From an uncultured Bacilli bacterium (lineage in GTDB: Bacteria > Bacillota_I > Bacilli_A > RF39 > UBA660): a stretch of DNA of 64,000 bases. The notes under the pieces were generated by a model that worked only from the letters and a program-made list of their open reading frames with translations, was not told the origin of the DNA and ran no database searches. The stretch covers positions 27,837 through 91,836 of the forward strand of contig CAKPSB010000005.1 in the NCBI GenBank assembly GCA_934183155.1. Direction: 5' to 3'. Of this stretch, positions 31,686-40,265 are shown piece after piece; the stretch's first letter is position 1; each line of letters opens with the position of its first letter. A program made the translations under genes and the position numbers.

Positions 31686-32966
31686 ATGTTACAAAAGCCA
31701 AAAGGTACATATGATATATATGGTGATAAGTCTTTAGAAAGATTATATTTTAAAAAATTAGTAGAAGCTTTAATGGATAAGTATAATGCTAAATACTTTG
31801 AAACTCCTGTTTTTGAATCTAGTGAACTTTTTCATCGTGGAGTGGGGGAAACAAGTGATATTGTTAGTAAAGAAACTTATGATTTTAAAGATCGAGGCGA
31901 TAGAAATTTGACTTTAAGGCCTGAGGGTACAGCAGGTATAGCTAGGTGTTTTATTGAAAATAAATTATATGCTGATGCTTTACCTTTAAAAGCTTGGTAT
32001 ATGGGACCTATGTTCAGATATGAAAGACCACAGGCTGGAAGATATAGACAATTTTATCAATTTGGTTTTGAGGCGTTTGGTACGTATGATCCTATGATGG
32101 ATGCTGAGGTTATAAGCATTGTTACTAATTTATTTAAACTTTTAGGACTAAAAGGAGTATGTGTTAATATAAATACTTTAGGTGATAGTGAATCTAGAAA
32201 TAATTATCGTCAAGCGTTAGTTGATTATTTTAAACCATATTTAAATGATTTGTGTGATGATTGTCAGAAGAGGTATGAAAAAAATCCTTTACGTATTTTA
32301 GATTGTAAAATAGATGGTGAAAAAACGATTATGCAAGGTGCTCCTAAAATTGTTGATTATTTAAATGAAGAAAGTAAGATTCATTTTGAAAAAGTTAAAG
32401 ATTATTTAGATGCTATGAATATTGAATATAAAGTTAATCCTAATATTGTTAGAGGATTAGATTATTATACTCATACGGTTTTTGAGGTGGTTGCTTCTAT
32501 AAAAGATTTTGGTTCACAAAATGTTTTAGCAGGTGGCGGTAGATATAATAATTTAGTTGAAAATATTGGTGGTCCATCTATTCCTGGCGTTGGTTTTGCT
32601 GTTGGTTTGGAAAGATTATTTTTAGCTTTGGAGGCTGAGGGTATTGATATTAAACAGGTATGTTGTCCAGATGTTTATATTTTTGCCGCTTCTTTTGAAC
32701 AAAAACCATATGTTTTGTCATTAGCAAATAATTTAAGAATGGCTGGATTTAATGTTGAGGTTGATTATGATAGTAAGAATTTTAAAAATAATTTTAAAAG
32801 AGCTGATAAATTAAATGCTAAATTTATAATTATTATTGGTGAAGAGGAAGTAAACACTAAATTGCTTACATTAAAAGATAATAAAACTAAAGAAGAGTAT
32901 AAGGTAGAACTTGATAAAATTGTTGAATTTTTAGATGAAAAAATGGGTGATGAACATGAAAATTAA
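31686..32966 (+). CDS. hisS: Histidyl-tRNA synthetase
   Basis: 426 residues, class II synthetase. Visible are the N-terminal KPKGTYDIYG, motif 2 (WYMGPMFRYERPQAGRYRQFYQFG), the HisA signature NPNIVRGLDYYTHTVFEV, motif 3 (PGVGFAVGLERLFLAL) and a C-terminal anticodon-binding domain. GTTAGGAGTGAG precedes the ATG at 31686; in-frame codons further up fall in the promoter. It overlaps aspS by 11 bases; hisS-aspS is a classical Bacillota pair. Confidence 0.96.
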   Translation: MLQKPKGTYDIYGDKSLERLYFKKLVEALMDKYNAKYFETPVFESSELFHRGVGETSDIVSKETYDFKDRGDRNLTLRPEGTAGIARCFIENKLYADALPLKAWYMGPMFRYERPQAGRYRQFYQFGFEAFGTYDPMMDAEVISIVTNLFKLLGLKGVCVNINTLGDSESRNNYRQALVDYFKPYLNDLCDDCQKRYEKNPLRILDCKIDGEKTIMQGAPKIVDYLNEESKIHFEKVKDYLDAMNIEYKVNPNIVRGLDYYTHTVFEVVASIKDFGSQNVLAGGGRYNNLVENIGGPSIPGVGFAVGLERLFLALEAEGIDIKQVCCPDVYIFAASFEQKPYVLSLANNLRMAGFNVEVDYDSKNFKNNFKRADKLNAKFIIIIGEEEVNTKLLTLKDNKTKEEYKVELDKIVEFLDEKMGDEHEN

Positions 32967-34680
32967 TAATGCGAGTATTGATGAAAAGAAAGTTGGTCAG
33001 ATAGTTAAACTTGATGGCTGGGTTAATAAAAAGAGAGATTTAGGTGGATTAATTTTTATTGATTTAAGAGATAGAAGTGGTATAATTCAATTAACTGTTA
33101 ATCCTGATTGTAATGATTATGAAATAGCTTCTAATTTGAAAAATGAGTTTGTTATTGAGGTGGAAGGTAAAGTAGTTTTACGTAAAGAGACTAATAAAAA
33201 TTTAAAAACTGGCGAGGTTGAAGTTATTGTTAATAGTATTAATGTTTTAAATAAATCTTTGGATTTACCTTTTGATTTAAATAATGTTACGGCTTTAGAG
33301 GATACTAGATTAAAATATCGTTATTTGGATTTAAGAAGAGAAGAACTTAAAAATAATTTAATGGTTAAACATAATATTATGAGGTTTACTAGAGAATATT
33401 TAAACTCTTTAGATTTTATGGAAATAGAAACGCCTATTTTGTGTAAATCTACGCCTGAAGGTGCTAGAGATTATTTAGTTCCTTCAAGAGTTAATAAAGG
33501 TTCATTTTATGCTTTACCTCAATCACCACAGCTTTATAAACAATTATTAATGATGAGTGGTATGGAAAAATATTATCAAATTGCTAGATGTTTTAGAGAT
33601 GAAGATTTAAGAGCTGATAGGCAGCCAGAATTTACTCAAATTGATATGGAAATGAGTTTTATTAATGAAAATGATATTATAAGTGTTACAGAAGGATTAT
33701 TAAAAAAAATATTTAAAGAAATTAAAAATATTGATATAAAAACGCCTATTGACCGTATGACTTATGACAGGGCTATTAATTTATATGGTAGTGATAAACC
33801 TGATTTAAGATTTGAAAATACTATAAATGATATTACTGAAATATTTAAAAATAGTGAATTTAGTTTATTTAATACTATTATTGCGGAAGGCGGTATTATT
33901 AATGCTTTGGTATTTAATGCGGCTGATGTTTATTCTAGAAAAGATATTGATAAACTAACTGATTATGTTAAAACTTACGGAGCTAAGGCTTTAGCTTTCT
34001 TAAAATATAATGGTGAATTTACGGGCAGTATTAGTAAATTCATAACTAGTGAAATAGGTAATAAATTATCTAAAACATTAAATTTAAAGGAAAATGATTT
34101 AATTTTAATAATTGCTGGCGATAGAAAAATGGTTAAGACATCGCTTGGAGCATTGAGATTAAAAGTAGCAAAAGATTTAAATTTAATTGATAAAAATAAA
34201 TTTGCTTTTACATGGGTAACAGATTTTCCAATGTTTGAATATAGTGAAGAAGAGGGGAGATATATAGCTTGTCATCATCCTTTTACACAGCCGCAAGATG
34301 TAGATGCGCTGGATGATAAAGAACATGCTTTAGCTAAGGCTTATGATATTGTTTTGAATGGCTATGAAGTTGGTGGTGGAAGTTTGAGAATTCACGATCC
34401 TGAGGTAGAAGAGATTGTTTTAGAAAAATTAGGTTTTTCTAAGGAGCAAGCAGAGGAACAATTTGGCTTTTTACTAACGGCTTTAAAATATGGTTGTCCA
34501 CCTCATGGAGGTCTTGCTTTAGGACTTGAAAGACTTACGATGATTTTATGTGGTACAGAAAATATTCGTGATGTGATTGCTTTTCCTAAAACGACTAGTG
34601 CTTCTTGCTTAATGACTCAGGCGCCAAATAAGGTTTCTCAAAAACAATTGGATGAGCTTAATATAAAATTAAAAGATTAA
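32956..34680 (+). CDS. aspS: Aspartyl-tRNA synthetase
   Basis: 574 residues, class IIb, bacterial type. N-terminal OB anticodon domain (VKLDGWVNKKRDLGGLIFIDLRDRSG), motif 2 (YYQIARCFRDEDLRADRQPEFTQID), the bacterial GAD insertion (about 285-415), and motif 3 (CPPHGGLALGLERLTMIL). Whether it is discriminating or non-discriminating cannot be told here. The ATG at 32956 follows GGGTGATGA inside the end of hisS, implying coupled translation. Confidence 0.95.
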   Translation: MKINNASIDEKKVGQIVKLDGWVNKKRDLGGLIFIDLRDRSGIIQLTVNPDCNDYEIASNLKNEFVIEVEGKVVLRKETNKNLKTGEVEVIVNSINVLNKSLDLPFDLNNVTALEDTRLKYRYLDLRREELKNNLMVKHNIMRFTREYLNSLDFMEIETPILCKSTPEGARDYLVPSRVNKGSFYALPQSPQLYKQLLMMSGMEKYYQIARCFRDEDLRADRQPEFTQIDMEMSFINENDIISVTEGLLKKIFKEIKNIDIKTPIDRMTYDRAINLYGSDKPDLRFENTINDITEIFKNSEFSLFNTIIAEGGIINALVFNAADVYSRKDIDKLTDYVKTYGAKALAFLKYNGEFTGSISKFITSEIGNKLSKTLNLKENDLILIIAGDRKMVKTSLGALRLKVAKDLNLIDKNKFAFTWVTDFPMFEYSEEEGRYIACHHPFTQPQDVDALDDKEHALAKAYDIVLNGYEVGGGSLRIHDPEVEEIVLEKLGFSKEQAEEQFGFLLTALKYGCPPHGGLALGLERLTMILCGTENIRDVIAFPKTTSASCLMTQAPNKVSQKQLDELNIKLKD

Positions 34681-34709
34681 AATTTAATTTTATATATTGG
34701 AGGTATAAT

Positions 34710-35663
34710 ATGGAAATAAATGAAAAAGAAATACTTGAATCTTTAAAAGAAAAATTATGTGTTCAAGAAAATGTTTTAAAAGCATTAATTTGGACACTTA
34801 AAAAAAATTACTATGGTAGTTTATCACAAAATATTTTACTTTTAGGCCCACAAGGTACTGGAAAAACAACTTTAGTTAAAGAAACTTTAAATGCTTTGCA
34901 GATACCTTATGGTGAGGTTTATGATATGTTTGGTGATGAGACAAATATAGCGTTGTTTATTAAAGGCCTTATTCAGATTGCTAATAATAATCAAGACGGT
35001 AAGTTTGAAGGAGCATTATTGATTCATGATATGGAAAATTGCTTTTTACATGATGGATTTTCGTCATTTAGTTCCATTGTTAATGCTGGTACATTTTTAT
35101 TTCAAGATGAGCAAATGTTTGATATTTCAAAAATAACTTTTATTGGAGAGGTAAATACTAATTCTTTAGAAGAAATTTTTCCAAAGGCAAATGACTTTGA
35201 GAAAGATTTTGAAAATGGTTATTTTGTTTCACCTATTTTACAAATGGTTAAAGAAATAACAACTGATGAAAATGTTGTCGTAAAAGATGAAAATGGTAAT
35301 ACTATTACTAGTCCTTATCTTTATAGATATATTGTTCAAAAGTTGAAACAACAATTTTTGTCTCCTAATTGTACTAAGACTTTTGGTAGACAAATATTTA
35401 TGGATAATATGACATTTGACGATACAATAAAAGCGGTTAATTCACCAGTATCTATTTTAAATGAATATCGTGATGATTTAATGGATGAGTATATTAATTC
35501 TGAAGAATTTGTAAAAAAAGTTGCTAATGAAGTTATTGAAAGTGGAATGATGCTTCATTCATTGGCTGGAGCTATTGAGGATGTTGCTATAAATGATTAT
35601 AAGCATAAGGTAAAAGTATTTAAGAAAAATTCTTTATTAAAACCAACTAATGAAAGAATATAA
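34710..35663 (+). CDS. AAA+ ATPase, ClpX/HslU-like core, unknown role
   Basis: 317 residues. ATP loop GPQGTGKT at 46-53, Walker B-like LLIHDMENCF near 105-114, a sensor-like ITFIGEVNTNSLEEIF segment and a C-terminal helical lid (EFVKKVANEVIESGMMLHSLAGAIEDV) reminiscent of the ClpX small domain. There is no zinc-binding or protease-docking loop visible. The Walker B acid pair reads D-M-E rather than D-E, which could affect hydrolysis. GGAGG precedes the ATG. It lies between aspS and a tRNA-thiolation-like gene; B. subtilis has unrelated genes there. Function not assigned. Confidence 0.7.
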   Translation: MEINEKEILESLKEKLCVQENVLKALIWTLKKNYYGSLSQNILLLGPQGTGKTTLVKETLNALQIPYGEVYDMFGDETNIALFIKGLIQIANNNQDGKFEGALLIHDMENCFLHDGFSSFSSIVNAGTFLFQDEQMFDISKITFIGEVNTNSLEEIFPKANDFEKDFENGYFVSPILQMVKEITTDENVVVKDENGNTITSPYLYRYIVQKLKQQFLSPNCTKTFGRQIFMDNMTFDDTIKAVNSPVSILNEYRDDLMDEYINSEEFVKKVANEVIESGMMLHSLAGAIEDVAINDYKHKVKVFKKNSLLKPTNERI

Positions 35664-35664
35664 A

Positions 35665-36468
35665 ATGGAAAAAGATGTATTAATAAAACGTAGTATTATT
35701 AAAAAGTTTAGACCACAAATATGGCATAAATTTGTAAAAGCAATTAATGATTATGAATTGATTGGGCCAAATGACAAAATTGCTGTATGTATTAGTGGTG
35801 GAAAAGATTCGTTTTTACTTGCTTTGTGTTTAGATGAACTAAAGAAACATGGTAATATACCGTTTGAATTAAAATTTATAATTATGAATCCTGGCTATAC
35901 GGAAGAAACATTAATTAAAATAAAAAATAATTTAGAGTTATTTAAAATACAGGCGACTATATTTGAAAGTCCTATTTTTAAAATTGTAAAAGATGAAAAA
36001 AATCCTTGTTTTTTATGTGCTAAAATGCGTCGTGGTTATTTATATGATTGTGCTAAAAAACTTGGATGTAATAAAATAGCTTTGGGACATCATTTTAATG
36101 ATGCTATTGAAACAATTTTGTTAAATATGATTTATAATGGTAAATATGCTGGAATGCTTCCAAAATTGAAAAGTGATAATTTTGATGATATGGAATTAAT
36201 TAGGCCATTATATTTAATTAAAGAAGAAGATATTATTGCTTGGAAAAATTATAATAATTTAGAGTTTATTGATTGTGCATGCTTAGTTACTGAGAACAAG
36301 CTTGGTAAAAGAAAAGAAATAAAAAAACTTGTTGAACAGTTAAATGTTTATTTGAATGATGCTGATAGGAATATTTTTAATTCATTAAGTAATGTTAATT
36401 TAGACAAAGTTATTTGTTATCAATGTGATGGTAATAAAGTAAGCTTTTTGAAAGACTATGATAAATAA
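35665..36468 (+). CDS. TtcA/TilS-type PP-loop ATPase (probable tRNA thiolation enzyme)
   Basis: 267 residues from the ATG at 35665 (an in-frame ATG at 35650 overlaps the preceding gene; neither has a strong ribosome site). The PP-loop SGGKDS at 44-49 activates a tRNA base through adenylation. A CxxC (NPCFLCAKMRRGYLYDC) and the TtcA-like KIALGHHFNDAIETILLNMIYNG region place it with TtcA-type two-thiouridine/cytidine synthetases. A later IDCACL can supply the third cluster ligand, and the C-terminal CYQCDG adds another Cys pair. TtcA proper makes 2-thiocytidine-32; the exact modified base here is unknown. Confidence 0.8.
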   Translation: MEKDVLIKRSIIKKFRPQIWHKFVKAINDYELIGPNDKIAVCISGGKDSFLLALCLDELKKHGNIPFELKFIIMNPGYTEETLIKIKNNLELFKIQATIFESPIFKIVKDEKNPCFLCAKMRRGYLYDCAKKLGCNKIALGHHFNDAIETILLNMIYNGKYAGMLPKLKSDNFDDMELIRPLYLIKEEDIIAWKNYNNLEFIDCACLVTENKLGKRKEIKKLVEQLNVYLNDADRNIFNSLSNVNLDKVICYQCDGNKVSFLKDYDK

Positions 36469-36489
36469 TGTCAAGTTTTAACAGAAGTG

Positions 36490-36518
36490 TTTTCAAAAGA
36501 TAATAGATATGTTATAAT
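36490..36518 (+). promoter_or_regulatory. Promoter of the 6S-like RNA
   Basis: TTTTCA (36490-36495), 17-base spacer, TATAAT (36513-36518). This predicts an RNA start near 36525, where the closing stem begins. Confidence 0.65.
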
Positions 36519-36524
36519 ATAATT

Positions 36525-36725
36525 GTCTAAAAGAAGAATACCGCTATGAAAAACCTTCTAATTAACGATATCGGGAATCTAATTTATAAATGGTGTCGAA
36601 TACTTATATTTATATAAGGATCCAAAAATTTATAATGTGATGCCCACCTGGCAGAACAGGTTTTTAATTCGTTAAGGTTTCTCTTTTGGACTTTGCTTGA
36701 AGCAAGGATTTATTCCTTGCTTTTT
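36525..36725 (+). ncRNA. ssrS: 6S RNA candidate
   Basis: The predicted 5' end GTCTAAAAGA pairs with CTCTTTTGGAC at 36681-36691 (one G-U), and AAACCTT (36551-36557 region) pairs with AAGGTTT (36674-36680), closing a long, partly open rod of about 167 bases, as in 6S RNA. The interior includes GATGCCCACCTGGCAGAACAGG, comparable to the CACCUGG part of the 6S consensus. An 8-bp terminator AGCAAGGA...TCCTTGCT with T run follows (36701-36725). In Bacillus, bsrA lies just downstream of aspS, the same neighbourhood. 6S RNA binds the housekeeping RNA polymerase in stationary phase. Other structured RNAs remain possible. Confidence 0.62.
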
Positions 36726-36733
36726 ATATATAA

Positions 36734-36760
36734 AAAACAGTTAGTGTGATACTAACTGTT
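36734..36760 (-). terminator. Terminator of rnhC
   Basis: AACAGTTAGT-gtgat-ACTAACTGTT; on the minus strand the stem, which overlaps the last codons, is followed by TTTTTATATA. Confidence 0.7.
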
Positions 36761-37688
36761 TAATTTTTTCGGTGTTTTTAAAACTTATTTTGGAAATTTC
36801 ATTTAAAATATTTATACCATATTTTTTGACGATTTCGGCTCCTATTTTATCAACTTTTTCACCGGCACCTTTTGGTAGAGTGAAGCCTAATTCTTTGGAC
36901 ATTTTGTCAAACTGTTTTAGAAAGACATATCTACTTATTATGGCTGAGCACGCTACTGAAAGACATTGATCTTCGGCTTTAGTTATAAAAGTTATATTTC
37001 TTTGAACATTATCTACTTCTTTTAAATAATGATAATAAATAGGCTTTTCAGCAAATTGATCGACAACAATATAGTCATAATCATTATATTTTTTACTTAT
37101 TTCAAGTAATGCTTTGTTATGAAGAATGGCTTTCATAGCATTTAAATTTACTTTTTCATGTTTTTCATTATATTCTTTATTACTTAAAATCATTGTATAG
37201 TAGGGAATTCTTTTTATTATTTGTGGAGTTATTTTTAAAATATCTTCATCAGTCATTTTTTTAGAATCTTTAACTTTTAGATTTTCTAAAAAAGGAATAT
37301 CTTCTTTTTTTACGTAGCTAGCGGTTACAACTATTGGCCCAAAATAATCACCGGTTCCAACTTCATCAGACCCAATGGTGTTATGGAAATAGACAAAAGA
37401 ATTATTTTTGGGTTTCTTTTTATCATTTGCTGTTTTAATTTGAATTTTTTTATCGGGATTTAAGTTTTTTTCAACTTCAGACCACATATTTGCATCAATA
37501 TCAGCACTGATTCCTTGAAAAAGAGCTTTTCCTGTTTGGTATAATGTAACAACGGTGTCGGCTTCATCTGCTTGAAAAACAGCATATGGTGGCGTTTTTT
37601 CTCTTTTCTTTTCTTCAAAATATTTTTTCATTTTATCCATTGTATTTTCACTAACTTTTAATGTTATACTTTTAACGTGTTCTTTCAC
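36741..37688 (-). CDS. rnhC: Ribonuclease HIII
   Basis: 315 residues. An N-terminal TBP-like DNA-binding extension (about 1-95; ITLKVSENTMDKMKKYFEEKK, PYAVFQADEADTVVTLYQTGKALFQG) precedes the type 2 RNase H domain with GSDEVGTGDYFGPIVVTA, VKDSKKM, DQFAEK and SVACSAIISRYVFL. The Asp-Glu-Gly-x-Gly motif with D-E and the later acids are present. It removes RNA from RNA-DNA hybrids. The GTG at 37688 is chosen because AGGTGAT ends four bases upstream. Confidence 0.95.
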   Translation of the reverse strand: MKEHVKSITLKVSENTMDKMKKYFEEKKREKTPPYAVFQADEADTVVTLYQTGKALFQGISADIDANMWSEVEKNLNPDKKIQIKTANDKKKPKNNSFVYFHNTIGSDEVGTGDYFGPIVVTASYVKKEDIPFLENLKVKDSKKMTDEDILKITPQIIKRIPYYTMILSNKEYNEKHEKVNLNAMKAILHNKALLEISKKYNDYDYIVVDQFAEKPIYYHYLKEVDNVQRNITFITKAEDQCLSVACSAIISRYVFLKQFDKMSKELGFTLPKGAGEKVDKIGAEIVKKYGINILNEISKISFKNTEKIKQLVSH

Positions 37689-37790
37689 ATATATCACCTG
37701 TACACATTTTAACATATTTTTTATCTATTCTCAATAAAGGACTTTTCTTTTTAAATTTAACATAATATAATTGTATTAAGGAGGAATGGT

Positions 37791-38501
37791 ATGAATATAG
37801 TTGATATATGTATTATTTTATTTGTTGTATTCGGAGCTTGGCTTGGATTTAAGCAAGGTTTTACTAAAAGCGTTGTTAATTTTTTAGGAATAATTGTTGT
37901 TATTGTTTTTTCTTATTTATTAAAAAATCCTGTTAGTGAAATTTTAATGAATTTTGGGCCATTTTTTAATTTTGGTGGAATAATTAAAGGATTAACTGTT
38001 TTAAATATAGCTGTTTATGAAATAATTGCTTTTCTTTTAGTTTTTAGTATTTTATCAATTTTACTTAAAATTTTATTGGTATCAACGGGAGTATTTGAAA
38101 CAATTTTAAAATTTACTATTGTTTTAGGAATACCTTCTAAAATATTAGGGGCGGTAGTTGGGGCATTAAAACATTATGTAATTGTGTTTTTTGCTTTATA
38201 TTTACTTTCAATGCCAAATTTTATAGATGTTCAATTTGTTAAAGAATCTAAATATCGTGAACCAATTTTAAGATACACACCTGTTTTATCAAATATTGCT
38301 TCTTCTTCTTTAAAAGTTTTAGATGAATTTAAAGGGTTGAGTGATAAATATAATGGAAATTCCAGTAATGACGAATTTAATTTGGAAACATTAGATTTAT
38401 TTTTGAAATATAAAGTTGTTACTAAAGATGAGGTTATAAAGTTAGAAAATAGTGGTAAAATAAAGATTAAAGGAATAGAAAAGGTATTAAATAAGTATTA
38501 G
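37791..38501 (+). CDS. cvpA: CvpA family membrane protein
   Basis: 236 residues, four membrane helices, with the CvpA opening IVDICIILFVVFGAWLGFKQGFTKSVVNFLG and the conserved PSKILGAVVGALKHYVIVF segment. CvpA relatives affect colicin V export, envelope integrity and membrane homeostasis; the reaction is unknown. The C-terminal 60 residues form a hydrophilic tail. AAGGAGGAA precedes the ATG. It lies 12 bases before a thioredoxin gene and is probably cotranscribed with it. Confidence 0.85.
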   Translation: MNIVDICIILFVVFGAWLGFKQGFTKSVVNFLGIIVVIVFSYLLKNPVSEILMNFGPFFNFGGIIKGLTVLNIAVYEIIAFLLVFSILSILLKILLVSTGVFETILKFTIVLGIPSKILGAVVGALKHYVIVFFALYLLSMPNFIDVQFVKESKYREPILRYTPVLSNIASSSLKVLDEFKGLSDKYNGNSSNDEFNLETLDLFLKYKVVTKDEVIKLENSGKIKIKGIEKVLNKY

Positions 38502-38513
38502 AAAGGATTTTTT

Positions 38514-38813
38514 ATGGAAATAGTAGAAGGAAATATAGAAAATTTTGATGAATTAATTAGTAAGGGACCTGTTTTAGTTGATTTTTTTGCAACGTGGTGT
38601 GGACCATGTAAGATGCTTTCTTCAGAGATTGAAAATGTAAAGGATAAAATTCAAGTTGTAAAAGTCGATATTGATAAAAATATGGAACTTTGTAAAAGAT
38701 ATGGAGTTATGAGTGTCCCAACCCTTATTTATTTTAAGGATAATGCTGCTTTGAAAACAAGTGTGGGATATATTACAAGTGATGAAATTTTAGAATTTAT
38801 AAAAGAAGCTTAG
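38514..38813 (+). CDS. trxA: Thioredoxin
   Basis: 99 residues. The redox motif Cys29-Gly-Pro-Cys32 sits in VDFFATWCGPCKML, with the cis-Pro loop SVPTLIYF and DIDKNMELCKRYGVMSVPT. It is a classical cytosolic thioredoxin, here in a two-gene unit with cvpA. AGAAAGGA precedes the ATG. Confidence 0.95.
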   Translation: MEIVEGNIENFDELISKGPVLVDFFATWCGPCKMLSSEIENVKDKIQVVKVDIDKNMELCKRYGVMSVPTLIYFKDNAALKTSVGYITSDEILEFIKEA

Positions 38814-38828
38814 TTTTAAGCTTTTTAT
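38806..38828 (+). terminator. Terminator of cvpA-trxA
   Basis: AAGCTTA-gtt-TTAAGCTTTTTA, overlapping the stop codon. Confidence 0.65.
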
Positions 38829-38933
38829 TATTAAAATTTGCAAAAGAGGTAAAATATGATATAATTTACATGCTGTAGGTTATTATAAAAAAATATGAAT
38901 AATTGTTTTTTATATAATGAAAAGGGTGATTTT

Positions 38934-39404
38934 TTGAAGCGTGTTTTTAAAATATCTTTGATTGTAACTTTACTAGATCAAATTGTTAAAAATTTACTTT
39001 TGCTTTTTATGAATTTTGGTAATTCTTATTCTATTATAAAAGATTTTTTTTCAATTACTCTTATTGGTAATACGGGCGCAGCTTTTAGTATATTAAGTTC
39101 TAATACGTTTCTTTTAATTATAATATCCATTATTATTTTAAACATTATTTATTTTTATTTTATTAAAAATAAAAATTTAAATAAATTGGAAGATATAAGT
39201 TATGGCTTATTAATTGGTGGTATAATGGGTAATTTAATTGACAGGGTTTGTCATATGCAGGTAATAGATTATTTAGATTTTAATATTTTTGGCTATAATT
39301 TTCCTGTATTTAATTTGGCTGATATAGCTATTGTTATATCTATGTTTTTAATAACTTATGAGATTATAAAAGGTGATAAAAATGAAGTATCAAGTAGTAA
39401 ATGA
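38934..39404 (+). CDS. lspA: Lipoprotein signal peptidase (SPase II)
   Basis: 156 residues, four membrane helices. The two catalytic Asp lie in GNLIDRV and in FNLADIAIVIS; the conserved GNTGAAFSI is also present. It cleaves lipid-modified prolipoproteins, such as the DUF2318 lipoprotein in this window. A TTG at 38934 is preferred since AAGGGTGAT precedes it; an ATG at 38895 would add 13 polar residues and lacks a ribosome site. Coupled to rluD by overlap; lspA-rluD is a conserved pair. Confidence 0.93.
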   Translation: MKRVFKISLIVTLLDQIVKNLLLLFMNFGNSYSIIKDFFSITLIGNTGAAFSILSSNTFLLIIISIIILNIIYFYFIKNKNLNKLEDISYGLLIGGIMGNLIDRVCHMQVIDYLDFNIFGYNFPVFNLADIAIVISMFLITYEIIKGDKNEVSSSK

Positions 39405-40257
39405 TGATATAAGGTTAGATAATTTTTTAGCGGAAGCTTTGAATACTAGTCGTAGTCAAGTTACAAAAATGATTAAAAATAAAGAAGTTTTAGTTAACGG
39501 AAAAATAGTAAAGCCAGGTTTTTTATTAAAAAGTAAGGATGAAGTGGTCGTTAATCATGCTCTTTTAGATAATACTCTTCCTGAAAAAATGGATATTGAT
39601 ATTGTATATGAAGATGATGATGTATTAGTTGTTAATAAAGCAAATGGGGTAGTTGTTCATCCTGGTGCGGGTAATCATCATGGTACTTTAGTTAATGGTC
39701 TTTTATATCATACTAAATTAAGTAATATAAATGGTTTAGAAAGACCTGGTATAGTTCATAGGATTGATGCTTATACTACAGGCCTTTTAATGGTCGCTAA
39801 AAACAATAAAGCTCATGAAATTTTAGCTGAAGAGCTCGCAAATAAAAAAACTTATCGTAAATATATTGCTTTGGTCTGGGGGGTAATTCCAAATGACACT
39901 GGTGAGATAGATGCTCCTATTGGGAGAAGTAAAAATGATCGAAAGAAAATGGCTGTTAGGGCTGATGGTAAGAAAGCTATTACCCATTTTAGAGTTTTAA
40001 AAAGATTTGAAAAAGCAACTTTAATAGAATTAAAATTAGAAACAGGAAGAACTCATCAAATTAGAGTTCATATGGATTATATTGGTTATCCTGTAGTAAA
40101 TGATCCAGTTTATGGTAATAAAAAGTTATTTGATGATACTGGTCAGTGTTTACACGCTAAAGAAATAGGTTTTACGCATCCTAAAACAGGTGAGTATATG
40201 CAGTTTGATAGCACTTTACCAGATTGTTTTTTAAATATAATGCACAAATTTGAGTAG
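39382..40257 (+). CDS. rluD: Ribosomal large-subunit pseudouridine synthase RluD family
   Basis: 291 residues: an S4 RNA-binding domain (RLDNFLAEALNTSRSQVTKMIKNKEVLVNGK) and a pseudouridine synthase domain with the catalytic Asp in RPGIVHRIDAYTTGLLMVAK, then RKYIALVWG and TGRTHQIRVHMDYIGYPVVND. Relatives modify 23S rRNA helix 69. The motif usually reads HRLDKDTSGL, so Ala-Tyr after the Asp is a mild variant. The ATG at 39382 follows AAAGGTGAT within the end of lspA (23-base overlap). Confidence 0.92.
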   Translation: MKYQVVNDDIRLDNFLAEALNTSRSQVTKMIKNKEVLVNGKIVKPGFLLKSKDEVVVNHALLDNTLPEKMDIDIVYEDDDVLVVNKANGVVVHPGAGNHHGTLVNGLLYHTKLSNINGLERPGIVHRIDAYTTGLLMVAKNNKAHEILAEELANKKTYRKYIALVWGVIPNDTGEIDAPIGRSKNDRKKMAVRADGKKAITHFRVLKRFEKATLIELKLETGRTHQIRVHMDYIGYPVVNDPVYGNKKLFDDTGQCLHAKEIGFTHPKTGEYMQFDSTLPDCFLNIMHKFE

Positions 40258-40265
40258 GTGATTTT

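Noticed and set aside
36525..36725. T-box, SRP RNA, tmRNA or RNase P RNA for the structured RNA
   Set aside because: No T-box sequence or synthetase gene follows, no SRP GGAAG-type loop or tmRNA tag frame is seen, and the RNA is too short for RNase P or tmRNA.
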